Assembly: GCF_022533585.1 (NCBI RefSeq) | Contig: NZ_CP092827.1 | Span: forward strand, 5,364,001-5,428,000 | Length of the DNA stretch: 64,000 nucleotides | From: Pseudomonas sp. LS.1a | GTDB taxonomy: Bacteria; Pseudomonadota; Gammaproteobacteria; Pseudomonadales; Pseudomonadaceae | Direction: 5' to 3' | Shown: piece after piece, positions 57,225 to 64,000 of the stretch | Layout: every line of letters begins with the position of its first letter | How positions within the stretch are numbered: position 1 is the first letter of the stretch | Program-made: the position numbers and the translations under genes | The notes under the pieces: model-generated | Told to the model about the DNA's origin: nothing | Database searches by the model: none | Seen by the model: only the letters and a program-made list of their open reading frames with translations

Positions 57225-58037
57225 TCAGCGCTGGCAGCGCGGGCAATACACACTCGCCCGCTGCCCCAGCTTCACCTCGCGCAACTCCGTGCCGCACACC
57301 TTGCATGGCTGCCCGCCCCGCCCGTACACGAACAATTCCTGCTGGAAGTACCCCGGCTGCCCGTCGCCACCGATGAAGTCGCGTAGCGTGGTGCCGCCCT
57401 GCTCGATCGCCGCCGCCAGCACGCGCTTGATCTCGATCGCCAGCTTCAGATAGCGCGCCCGGGAAATCCCGCCCGCTTGCCGACGGGGGTCGATGCCGGC
57501 GGCAAACAGCGCCTCGGTGGCGTAGATGTTGCCCACCCCCACCACCACCGCGTTGTCCATGATGAACGGCTTGACCGCCATCGACCGCCCACGGGACAGC
57601 TGGAACAGCCGCTCGCCGTCGAACAGGTCGGTCAGCGGCTCCGGCCCCAGGCGCAGCAGCAGTTCGTGGTTGAACGGGTCCAGGCTCCACAGCATCGCGC
57701 CAAAGCGGCGCGGGTCGGTGTAGCGCAGCATCAACCCCGATTCCAGCTCGATATCCACGTGCTCATGCCTGGCTGCGGGCAAGCCCAGCTCGACCAGGCG
57801 CAGGTTGCCCGACATGCCCAGGTGACTGATCAGGGTACCGACCTCGGCATTGATCAACAGGTACTTGGCACGCCGCTCGACACTGACGATGCGCTGCCCT
57901 GACAGACGTACATCCAGGTCTTCCGGAACCGGCCAGCGCAGGCGCCGGTCACGCACCACTACCCGGCTGACACGCTGGCCTTCCAGATGGGGCGCAATAC
58001 CGCGCCGGGTGGTTTCTACTTCAGGTAATTCCGGCAT
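57225..58037 (-). CDS. mutM: Formamidopyrimidine-DNA glycosylase (Fpg)
   Basis: Bifunctional base-excision repair enzyme for 8-oxoguanine. 270 residues. The N-terminus [12 protein letters not shown] supplies catalytic Pro-1 and Glu-2 after Met removal. The Lys/His region and the H2TH helix ([17 protein letters not shown]) are present, and the C-terminal zinc finger [20 protein letters not shown] then CPRC is intact. The HDOD gene ends 3 bp upstream, so they share a transcript. Confidence 0.98.
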   Translation of the reverse strand: MPELPEVETTRRGIAPHLEGQRVSRVVVRDRRLRWPVPEDLDVRLSGQRIVSVERRAKYLLINAEVGTLISHLGMSGNLRLVELGLPAARHEHVDIELESGLMLRYTDPRRFGAMLWSLDPFNHELLLRLGPEPLTDLFDGERLFQLSRGRSMAVKPFIMDNAVVVGVGNIYATEALFAAGIDPRRQAGGISRARYLKLAIEIKRVLAAAIEQGGTTLRDFIGGDGQPGYFQQELFVYGRGGQPCKVCGTELREVKLGQRASVYCPRCQR

Positions 58038-58040
58038 GTG

Positions 58041-58913
58041 TCAGTGCCCGCCCAACTCGCGAATGTTCTGCTTGAGGTTTTCGAAATCGTATTCCGACAA
58101 GCCAATGTAATCGAGCACCAGCGGGCCGACCACATTCCATTCGTGGTCCTCGGCCTGGTTACCCAGCACCCGGTAGGACGCGCAGATGTGCTCGGCCATC
58201 TTCAGCACCGCCAGCAGGTTTTTCAGCTGGCTCTGGGTATTGCGCGAGCTCTCGTCGCGGAACACCGCCAAGGCGTTGTGGTGGTTGGCGATGGCCGCGC
58301 TGAGGTGCTCGGGCAGGCGCCAGGACTTGGCAGTGAAATAGCCGACCACCGAATGGTTGGTGTTGAACACGCGGTTTTCGCTGTCGACCACGCGGGTTTC
58401 CTCGTCGGCCTTGGCATAGGCCTCCTCTAGCACATCCATGTAGTCGGGGAAGCGCTTGAGCATCAGCGGCACGCCACAGTCATGGAACAGGCCGAGGGTG
58501 TAAGCCTCGTCCGCCGCCTGGATGCCGGTGCGCTTGGCCAGGGTCAGACAGGTCATCGCCACATCCTGGGCGGTGTCCCAGAAGCGGTTGAGGGTGACGA
58601 TGGTCTCGTCAGTCATCTCGCCCTTGATCGACTGGGCGTTGATCAGGTTGATGATCGAACGGCTGCCCAGCAGGTTCACCGCCCGCTGGATCGAGCCGAT
58701 CTTGTTGGAAAGGCCGAAATGCGGGGAGTTGACCAGCTTGAGCAAGGCCCCCGAGAGGCCCGGGTCCTGGGAAATCAGCTTGGCGATGGTTTCCAGGTCC
58801 GGGTCAGGCATGTACTGCTCGAACTGCAGGTCGACCATGATCTGCGGTTGCGGCGGGATGGTGATGCCTTGCAAGGCTTGCTGGATCTGTTCGGCGCTGA
58901 GTTCCTGGGACAT
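58041..58913 (-). CDS. HDOD-domain signalling protein
   Basis: A 290-residue HDOD protein. The HDOD core spans about 25-230 (LQFEQYMPDPDLETIAKLIS, then GLSGALLKLVNSPHFGL and VNLLGSRSIINLINAQSI). The metal-binding HD residues of true HD phosphohydrolases are partly replaced: LGLFHDCGVPLML keeps HD while others are missing, so it is likely a non-catalytic scaffold. The ATG at 58913 begins MSQELSAEQIQQALQG. HDOD proteins act in stress and motility signalling; the target is unknown. Cotranscribed with mutM. Confidence 0.9.
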   Translation of the reverse strand: MSQELSAEQIQQALQGITIPPQPQIMVDLQFEQYMPDPDLETIAKLISQDPGLSGALLKLVNSPHFGLSNKIGSIQRAVNLLGSRSIINLINAQSIKGEMTDETIVTLNRFWDTAQDVAMTCLTLAKRTGIQAADEAYTLGLFHDCGVPLMLKRFPDYMDVLEEAYAKADEETRVVDSENRVFNTNHSVVGYFTAKSWRLPEHLSAAIANHHNALAVFRDESSRNTQSQLKNLLAVLKMAEHICASYRVLGNQAEDHEWNVVGPLVLDYIGLSEYDFENLKQNIRELGGH

Positions 58914-59024
58914 ACGTACACACTCTTTTGGGACCCGCGATTCTAACCCTCTAACGCGGAATGGGACCAACCACTGAATGGTTGCAGCGATTTTTTACTT
59001 CACCGGCACAGGCCTGCGCGGATG

Positions 59025-59147
59025 TTGTGGGAGCGGCCTTGCGTCGCGATTGGGCCGCAAAGCGGCCCCGGCAATCCATGCAGCGCCGCTGAAACCCTGG
59101 GGCCGCTTCGCAGCCCTTTCGCGACACAAGGCCGCTCCCACAACGGG
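59025..59147. repeat. REP palindrome pair (class B)
   Basis: GTTGTGGGAGCGGCCTTGCG and its mirror, in the divergent gap between the HDOD gene and rlmI; here it lies upstream of rlmI, not after a stop codon. Confidence 0.9.
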
Positions 59148-59200
59148 CGCGCGGCCAGGCAACAGGTTATAATCCCGCTCTTTTTTCCCGGAGCGACGTC

Positions 59201-60397
59201 ATGTCCCTGCCCAGCCTTCGCCTCAAAGCCAATGCCGACCGCCGCCTGCGCGCCGGCCACCTGTGGGTCTACAGCAACGAAGTCGACGTTACCGCGACCC
59301 CGCTGCAAGGCTTCCAGGCCGGCCAGCAGGCCGTTCTCGAGGCGGCCAACGGCAAGCCACTGGGTATCGTCGCACTGAGCCCGAACAACCTGATCTGTGC
59401 CCGCCTGCTGTCGCGCGACGCCAAGCTGCCGCTGGACAAGTCGCTGCTGGTGCACCGCCTGAACGTTGCCCTGTCGCTGCGCCAGCGCCTGTTCGACCAA
59501 CCATGCTACCGCCTGGTCTATGGCGACTCCGACCTGCTGCCAGGCCTGGTGGTCGATCGCTTCTTCGACATCCTCGTGGTGCAGTTGGCCTCGGCCACCA
59601 TGGAAGCGCACAAGGATGACGTGATTGCAGCCCTGGTACAGGTACTCAAGCCAAGCGGCATCCTGTTCAAGAACGACTCCTCCGCGCGTGACGCCGAAGG
59701 CCTGCAGCGCTATGTCGAGACCGTCTATGGCGAAGTGCCGGACTGGGTGCCGCTGGAAGAGAACGGTGTCAAGTTCGAAGCCCCGGTGCGTGAAGGCCAG
59801 AAAACCGGCTGGTTCTACGACCACCGCATGAACCGTGCACGCCTGGCGCCGTACGTGAAAGGCAAGCGCGTGCTCGACCTGTTCAGCTACATCGGTGGCT
59901 GGGGCGTGCAGGCCGGTGCCTTCGGCGCCAGCGAAGTGTTCTGCGTCGATGCCTCGGGCTTTGCCCTGGACGGCGTGGAGCGTAACGCCGCGCTGAACGG
60001 CATCAGCGAGAAGCTGACCTGCATCGAAGGCGACGTGTTCGAAGCCCTGCGCGAGCTCAAGGCCGCCGAAGAGCGCTTCGACGTGATCATTGCCGACCCA
60101 CCCGCCTTCATCAAACGCAAGAAAGACCTGAAAAACGGCGAAGCGGCCTACCGCCGCCTGAACGAGCAGGCCATGCGCATGCTGACCAAGGACGGCATCC
60201 TGGTCAGCGCCTCGTGCTCCATGCACCTGCCCGAGGACGACCTGCACAACATCCTGCTGACCAGCGCCCGCCACCTGGACCGCAACATGCAACTGCTCGA
60301 GCGCGGCGGCCAAGGCCCGGACCACCCGGTGCACCCGGCCATCGCCGAAACCCGCTACATCAAGAGCATCACCTGCCGGTTGTTGCCCAACAGCTGA
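59201..60397 (+). CDS. rlmI: 23S rRNA m5C1962 methyltransferase (RlmI-like)
   Basis: A 398-residue SAM-dependent methyltransferase. The N-terminal PUA domain is at about 3-80 (LRLKANADRRLRAGHLWVYS). The catalytic domain has motif I LDLFSYIGGWGVQAGAFGAS (about 226-245) and a DPP motif in VIIADPPAFIKRKKDL. The conserved Cys is in ILVSASCSMHLPEDD. The ATG at 59201 follows CGGAGCGACGTC, a good ribosome site. Confidence 0.94.
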   Translation: MSLPSLRLKANADRRLRAGHLWVYSNEVDVTATPLQGFQAGQQAVLEAANGKPLGIVALSPNNLICARLLSRDAKLPLDKSLLVHRLNVALSLRQRLFDQPCYRLVYGDSDLLPGLVVDRFFDILVVQLASATMEAHKDDVIAALVQVLKPSGILFKNDSSARDAEGLQRYVETVYGEVPDWVPLEENGVKFEAPVREGQKTGWFYDHRMNRARLAPYVKGKRVLDLFSYIGGWGVQAGAFGASEVFCVDASGFALDGVERNAALNGISEKLTCIEGDVFEALRELKAAEERFDVIIADPPAFIKRKKDLKNGEAAYRRLNEQAMRMLTKDGILVSASCSMHLPEDDLHNILLTSARHLDRNMQLLERGGQGPDHPVHPAIAETRYIKSITCRLLPNS

Positions 60398-60417
60398 CCG
60401 AGAAGCAAACGGCCTGC

Positions 60418-60516
60418 ACCGGCCTCATCGCCGGCAAGCCAGCCCCCACAGGATCACCACAGCCCTCGAGACCTGTGCAGTACCTGTGGGAGCTGGCTTG
60501 CCGGCGATGAGGCCGG
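60418..60516. repeat. REP palindrome pair (class C)
   Basis: ACCGGCCTCATCGCCGGCAA and its mirror copy, the same class as at 26.2 kb, between convergent rlmI and the MgtE gene. Confidence 0.88.
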
Positions 60517-60537
60517 TGAAACCAGCACGAGACAGTG

Positions 60538-61194
60538 TCAGATCCCCAACACCTGCGTCGCTATCCCGAAATACACCAGCACCCCCGCCGCATCGGCAAT
60601 CGATGTGATCAGCGGCCCACTGGCCGTGGCCGGGTCCAGCTTGAAGCGGCTGAGCAGGAACGGCAGGCTCATGCCGATCAGGCTGCCTACCAGCACGATC
60701 ACCACCATGCTGCTGGCAACAATCAACGCGATTTGCGGCCCGCCGCGCAGCACTCCCAAAGACGCCACTGCAATGGCCATGGTTACGCCCAACGCCAGCG
60801 CCACGCCGAATTCACGCCCCAGCATGCGCCACCAGTCACGCATCACCACGTCCCCTGTGGCCAAGCCACGTACCATCAGCGTCGCCGACTGGGCGCCGGC
60901 ATTGCCGCCACTGTCCACCAGCAACGGCAGGAAGAACACCAGGGCGATGTGTGCGGCTATGGTTTCCTCGAATGCGGCAATACCCGCCCCGGAAAACAGG
61001 TTGCCAAACACCAGCACCACCAGCCATAGCACACGCTTGCGGTAAAGCAACCCAAGGGTTGCATCCCGCAGGTTTCCAACATGGTTGGTGATCGAAGCGC
61101 CTTTGTGAAAATCCTCGGTCGCTTCGCGCCGCTGCGCCTCAAGGGCTGCGTGGGTCTCCGGTTGAAGGATGTTTTTATCGATTTGATTTTGCAT
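60538..61194 (-). CDS. MgtE-type divalent cation transporter, membrane domain only
   Basis: A 218-residue inner-membrane protein equal to the transmembrane pore domain of MgtE: five helices, with LPLLVDSGGNAGAQSATLMV (pore motif, about 90-109) and DPATASGPLITSIADAAGVL (about 185-204, with the Asp that lines the pore). The cytosolic N-domain and CBS pair that gate classical MgtE by magnesium are missing; only about 50 N-terminal residues precede helix 1. Regulation would then have to lie elsewhere, perhaps in the long leader upstream. Mg or another divalent ion is the likely substrate. Confidence 0.88.
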   Translation of the reverse strand: MQNQIDKNILQPETHAALEAQRREATEDFHKGASITNHVGNLRDATLGLLYRKRVLWLVVLVFGNLFSGAGIAAFEETIAAHIALVFFLPLLVDSGGNAGAQSATLMVRGLATGDVVMRDWWRMLGREFGVALALGVTMAIAVASLGVLRGGPQIALIVASSMVVIVLVGSLIGMSLPFLLSRFKLDPATASGPLITSIADAAGVLVYFGIATQVLGI

Positions 61195-61371
61195 GAAGTT
61201 CTCCAGGCGCCGACCCAGGCGCCCACAGACTTCAGCCTTGCGGACTCAAGCCTTCGGCAGCCCTGGCGGCGGCGCGCTCAGTGCCAGATTGCAGGTTCGT
61301 GCGGAACCGGTAACTGGGAAGGTCCATTGAGGGGTATCTCGTGAAACCGCACATGCGGCGGCCGCATAATA
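61195..61371 (-). promoter_or_regulatory. Promoter and structured 5' leader of the mgtE-like gene
   Basis: On the minus strand CTGACC-N17-TATTAT (-10 at 61366-61371) predicts a start near 61359 and a leader of about 165 nt. The leader holds a first hairpin CCGCA-TG-TGCGG, two tandem 12-nt direct repeats (AAGGCTTGAGTC and AAGGCTGAAGTC, plus-strand 61243-61254 and 61228-61239) and a 6-bp hairpin GGCGCC-N6-GGCGCC ending 2 bases before the Shine-Dalgarno GGAG. This resembles a cis-regulatory RNA. I cannot match it to a known riboswitch class. Confidence 0.5.
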
Positions 61372-61671
61372 GTTGTTCGAGGCGGGCCGGTCAGCCCCTT
61401 GGCCGCCGTTTCGGAAGCGTCCTACAAGTACCAGCCGTTAGGCCAAAGCCACCGCCTGGACACATCGCCATTCCCTCGCCGCGCCAGCGGTGTAGAATCG
61501 GCCTATTCATCGCCAGTCATCCCCGGCGGGTTTATGAGCTCTGCCCAAGCACGCGGCGATCCCGCGCGGTCTTCGGCCCCATCCGTGCCAGTGGCAACCG
61601 GCCTGCGGCGCAAAGGACAAGTGAAGCTCACTCCCCTTTTTGTGACCTGATTAAGCCGCCAGGAGTGTTTC
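61372..61671. other. Gene-poor stretch upstream of ilvD
   Basis: About 300 bp without a supported gene. The left part carries the mgtE-like -35; a TAGAAT near 61493 may be an ilvD -10 element. A 38-codon open frame beginning at 61533 has only a weak ribosome site and is not called. Confidence 0.5.
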
Positions 61672-63513
61672 ATGCCTGATTATCGTTCCAAGACTTCCAC
61701 CCAAGGCCGCAACATGGCCGGCGCCCGTGCCCTGTGGCGCGCCACCGGGATGAAGGACGAAGACTTCAAGAAACCGATCATCGCCATCGCCAACTCGTTC
61801 ACCCAGTTCGTCCCGGGCCACGTGCACCTGAAGGACCTGGGCCAGCTGGTCGCCCGCGAAATCGAACGCGCCGGTGGCGTGGCCAAGGAATTCAACACCA
61901 TCGCGGTCGATGACGGCATCGCCATGGGCCACGACGGCATGCTCTACTCGCTGCCAAGCCGCGAGATCATTGCCGACGCCGTGGAGTACATGGTCAACGC
62001 CCACTGCGCCGACGCCATCGTGTGCATCTCCAACTGCGACAAGATCACCCCCGGCATGCTGATGGCCGCCCTGCGCCTGAACATCCCGGTAATCTTCGTG
62101 TCCGGCGGTCCGATGGAAGCCGGCAAGACCAAGCTGGCCAGCCACGGCCTGGACCTGGTCGACGCCATGGTCATCGCCGCCGACTCCTCGGCTTCCGACG
62201 AAAAAGTCGCCGAATACGAGCGCAGCGCCTGCCCGACCTGCGGTTCGTGCTCCGGCATGTTCACCGCCAACTCGATGAACTGCCTGACCGAAGCCCTGGG
62301 CCTGGCCCTGCCGGGCAACGGTTCGACCCTGGCCACCCACGCCGACCGCGAGCAGCTGTTCCTCACCGCCGGCCGCACCATCGTCGAGCTTTGCAAGCGC
62401 TACTACGGCGAAAACGATGAGTCGGTACTGCCGCGCAACATCGCCAACTTCAAGGCGTTCGAGAACGCCATGATGCTCGACATCGCCATGGGCGGCTCGA
62501 CCAACACCATCCTGCACCTGCTGGCCGCCGCCCAGGAAGCCGAGGTGGCGTTCGACCTGCGCGACATCGACCGCTTGTCGCGCAAGGTGCCGCAGCTGTG
62601 CAAGGTTGCGCCGAACATCCAGAAATATCACATGGAAGACGTGCACCGTGCCGGCGGCATCTTCAGCATCCTCGGCTCGCTGGCCCGTGGCGGCCTGTTG
62701 CACACCGACCTGCCGACCGTGCACAGCCGCAGCATGGAAGAAGCCATCGCCAAGTGGGACATCACCCAGACCGATGACGAAGCCGTGCACACCTTCTTCA
62801 AGGCCGGCCCTGCCGGCATCCCGACCCAGACCGCGTTCAGCCAGTCGACCCGCTGGCCGAGCCTGGACCTGGACCGCGCCGAAGGCTGCATCCGCAGTGT
62901 CGAGCATGCCTACTCGCAAGAAGGCGGCCTGGCCGTGCTGTACGGCAACATCGCGCTGGATGGCTGCGTGGTGAAAACCGCCGGTGTCGACGAGTCGATC
63001 CTGGTGTTCGAAGGCACCGCGAAGATCTTCGAGAGCCAGGACAGCGCCGTACGCGGCATCCTCGCCGACGAAGTGAAGGCCGGCGACATCGTGATCATCC
63101 GCTACGAAGGCCCGAAAGGTGGCCCGGGCATGCAGGAAATGCTGTACCCGACCTCGTACCTGAAGTCCAAGGGCCTGGGCAAGGCCTGCGCCCTGCTCAC
63201 CGACGGCCGCTTCTCGGGCGGTACCTCGGGCCTGTCGATCGGCCACGCTTCGCCGGAAGCCGCTGCTGGCGGCGCCATCGGCCTGGTGCGCGACGGCGAC
63301 AAGGTGCTGATCGACATCCCGAATCGTTCGATCAACCTGCAAGTCAGCGACGCAGAGCTGGCCGAGCGCCGTGTCGAGCAGGACAAGAAGGGCTGGAAAC
63401 CGGCTGAAGTACGCCCACGCAAGGTGACCACCGCGCTGAAGGCCTATGCCCTGCTGGCGACCAGTGCCGACAAGGGCGCCGTGCGTAACAAGGCCATGCT
63501 GGAAGGGTTGTAA
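61672..63513 (+). CDS. ilvD: Dihydroxy-acid dehydratase
   Basis: Third common step of valine, isoleucine and leucine synthesis: dehydrates 2,3-dihydroxy acids to 2-keto acids. 613 residues. The iron-sulfur ligands lie in [15 protein letters not shown] (Cys-118 and Cys-122) and [18 protein letters not shown] (about 187-204). The C-terminal [20 protein letters not shown] binds substrate. SD AGGAG at 61661-61665, 6 bp before the ATG, fixes the start. Confidence 0.98.
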   Translation: MPDYRSKTSTQGRNMAGARALWRATGMKDEDFKKPIIAIANSFTQFVPGHVHLKDLGQLVAREIERAGGVAKEFNTIAVDDGIAMGHDGMLYSLPSREIIADAVEYMVNAHCADAIVCISNCDKITPGMLMAALRLNIPVIFVSGGPMEAGKTKLASHGLDLVDAMVIAADSSASDEKVAEYERSACPTCGSCSGMFTANSMNCLTEALGLALPGNGSTLATHADREQLFLTAGRTIVELCKRYYGENDESVLPRNIANFKAFENAMMLDIAMGGSTNTILHLLAAAQEAEVAFDLRDIDRLSRKVPQLCKVAPNIQKYHMEDVHRAGGIFSILGSLARGGLLHTDLPTVHSRSMEEAIAKWDITQTDDEAVHTFFKAGPAGIPTQTAFSQSTRWPSLDLDRAEGCIRSVEHAYSQEGGLAVLYGNIALDGCVVKTAGVDESILVFEGTAKIFESQDSAVRGILADEVKAGDIVIIRYEGPKGGPGMQEMLYPTSYLKSKGLGKACALLTDGRFSGGTSGLSIGHASPEAAAGGAIGLVRDGDKVLIDIPNRSINLQVSDAELAERRVEQDKKGWKPAEVRPRKVTTALKAYALLATSADKGAVRNKAMLEGL

Positions 63514-63529
63514 GGCTTTCTGGCGTTTG

Positions 63530-63561
63530 AAAAAGCCGGCGCCTTGTGCGCCGGCTTTTTT
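63530..63561. terminator. Terminator after ilvD
   Basis: AAAAAGCCGGCGC-CTTGT-GCGCCGGCTTTTTT: an 8-bp GC stem extended by A-T pairs with T runs on both strands, shared with the convergent LysR gene. Confidence 0.93.
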
Positions 63562-63583
63562 ATGGCGCTAGAGAAATGCTGAG

Positions 63584-64000
63584 TCAAAGCTCCCCCCTCG
63601 AAGCACATTGGCGCAATTGCGCCAGCAGCAGGGCAACTGAGCGCTTCGGCTTCGCCACCGAGGTCAAAATGAACTGCGCTTGAGGAAGGGATGGCAGCGT
63701 TGGCACTTCCTGTAAACCTGCAGCCAGTGCGGACGACCGGGTGACTGGCGTTACACCCAGCCCACCACTGACAGCGGTTATCAGCCCCCCGGCACTTGGG
63801 CTCTGGCAAACGATCCGCCATTGTCGCCCCGCACGCGCCAGGGCTTCGATGGCGGCGGCACGGTAGGGGCATTGATCGGAAAACACCGCCAAGGGTATTG
63901 GAGTGGTTGCATCATCGGTGGGCAGCGCAACCGGCCCTCTCGCCCAGACCAACGGCTCGGACCAAAGCAGTTCGCCACGTTCTTCGTCGCCGCAGCGGCT
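63584..64000 (-). CDS. LysR-family regulator (partial, N-terminus outside window)
   Basis: C-terminal 138 codons of a LysR-type regulator; the frame stays open to the right edge. The visible part is the second half of the effector-binding fold: PIPLAVFSDQCPYRAAAIEA, then SAGGLITAVSGGLGVTPVTR and a final AGLQEVPTLPSLP segment. The Cys-Pro-Tyr-R motif is common in an antibiotic- or oxidative-response LysR branch, but this is too little for a function call. The DNA-binding domain lies outside the window. Confidence 0.85.
   Translation of the reverse strand, partial: SRCGDEERGELLWSEPLVWARGPVALPTDDATTPIPLAVFSDQCPYRAAAIEALARAGRQWRIVCQSPSAGGLITAVSGGLGVTPVTRSSALAAGLQEVPTLPSLPQAQFILTSVAKPKRSVALLLAQLRQCASRGEL

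Noticed and set aside
59000..60334. A 444-codon minus-strand frame
   Set aside because: Antisense to rlmI and crosses a REP block; not coding.
61533..61649. 38-codon frame before ilvD (starts MSSAQARGDPARSS)
   Set aside because: Weak ribosome site, no regulatory codon run such as Val/Leu/Ile repeats expected of a leader peptide, and no conserved look.
61651..63342. A 563-codon minus-strand frame
   Set aside because: Antisense shadow of ilvD, low-complexity His/Gln/Gly translation.

Overview
The window is a high-GC, gene-dense stretch of gammaproteobacterial core chromosome. Gene content, gene order and the intergenic palindromes point to a fluorescent pseudomonad of the Pseudomonas putida group. 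Key signs are the pilMNOPQ-aroKB-DamX-like-gltBD block divergent from mrcA, metX-metW-rdgB-hemW, ftsYEX-rpoH, and many REP palindromes with the pseudomonad core GCTCCCACA. I see no tRNA, rRNA, IS element, prophage or CRISPR array.

Layout. 1-3.4 kb: an accessory edge with a truncated HigB toxin and its putative operator, an orphan ParA ATPase, and a LysR regulator divergent from an MFS transporter. 3.4-11.2 kb: a small periplasmic OB-fold protein, hemE, gltD and gltB (minus strand). 11.5-18.5 kb: a minus-strand run pilM-pilN-pilOP-pilQ-aroK-aroB-SPOR/AAA protein, divergent from mrcA (18.7-21.2 kb). 21.3-31.4 kb: maeB, a nuclease whose 5' coding region contains the rpmE terminator, rpmE, priA, argS with an FtsN-like SPOR protein, a TM2 protein, an NlpC/P60 hydrolase and pilT. 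31.4-38.0 kb: a plus-strand run yggS-proC-yggT-metX-metW-DUF4426-rdgB-hemW-DUF3392. 38.0-41.5 kb: a possible unannotated 36-residue protein gene, then thiS-thiG-trmB, DUF423 and mtgA. 41.6-45.8 kb: ftsY-ftsE-ftsX and rpoH with a sigma-E/AlgU-type promoter. 46.0-50.7 kb: paired M16 peptidases, rsmD and an alpha/beta hydrolase. 50.8-56.1 kb: a rhodanese, a TetR regulator and a divergent aldehyde dehydrogenase / Tat lipoprotein / GMC oxidoreductase cassette. 56.2-64.0 kb: coaD, ferredoxin, HDOD-mutM, rlmI, a transmembrane-domain-only MgtE with a long structured leader, ilvD and a truncated LysR gene.

How the genes fit together. Many loci serve envelope growth and division (PBP1A, MtgA, FtsEX, FtsY, two SPOR proteins, NlpC/P60), nitrogen and amino-acid supply (GltBD, ProC, ArgS, MetXW, IlvD, AroKB), cofactors (HemE, HemW, ThiGS, CoaD) and DNA repair (PriA, MutM, RdgB). 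The type IV pilus genes form a reduced set: PilO and PilP are fused and PilQ is short, with PilT about 12 kb away.

The most unusual items are the PilO-PilP fusion overlapping pilQ, the intrinsic terminator inside a nuclease reading frame, the self-contained 36-codon gene at 38.1 kb, the structured mgtE leader, and the Tat-lipoprotein/GMC/ALDH cassette. No clearly unprecedented multi-gene system is visible; most of the window is ordinary core genome.
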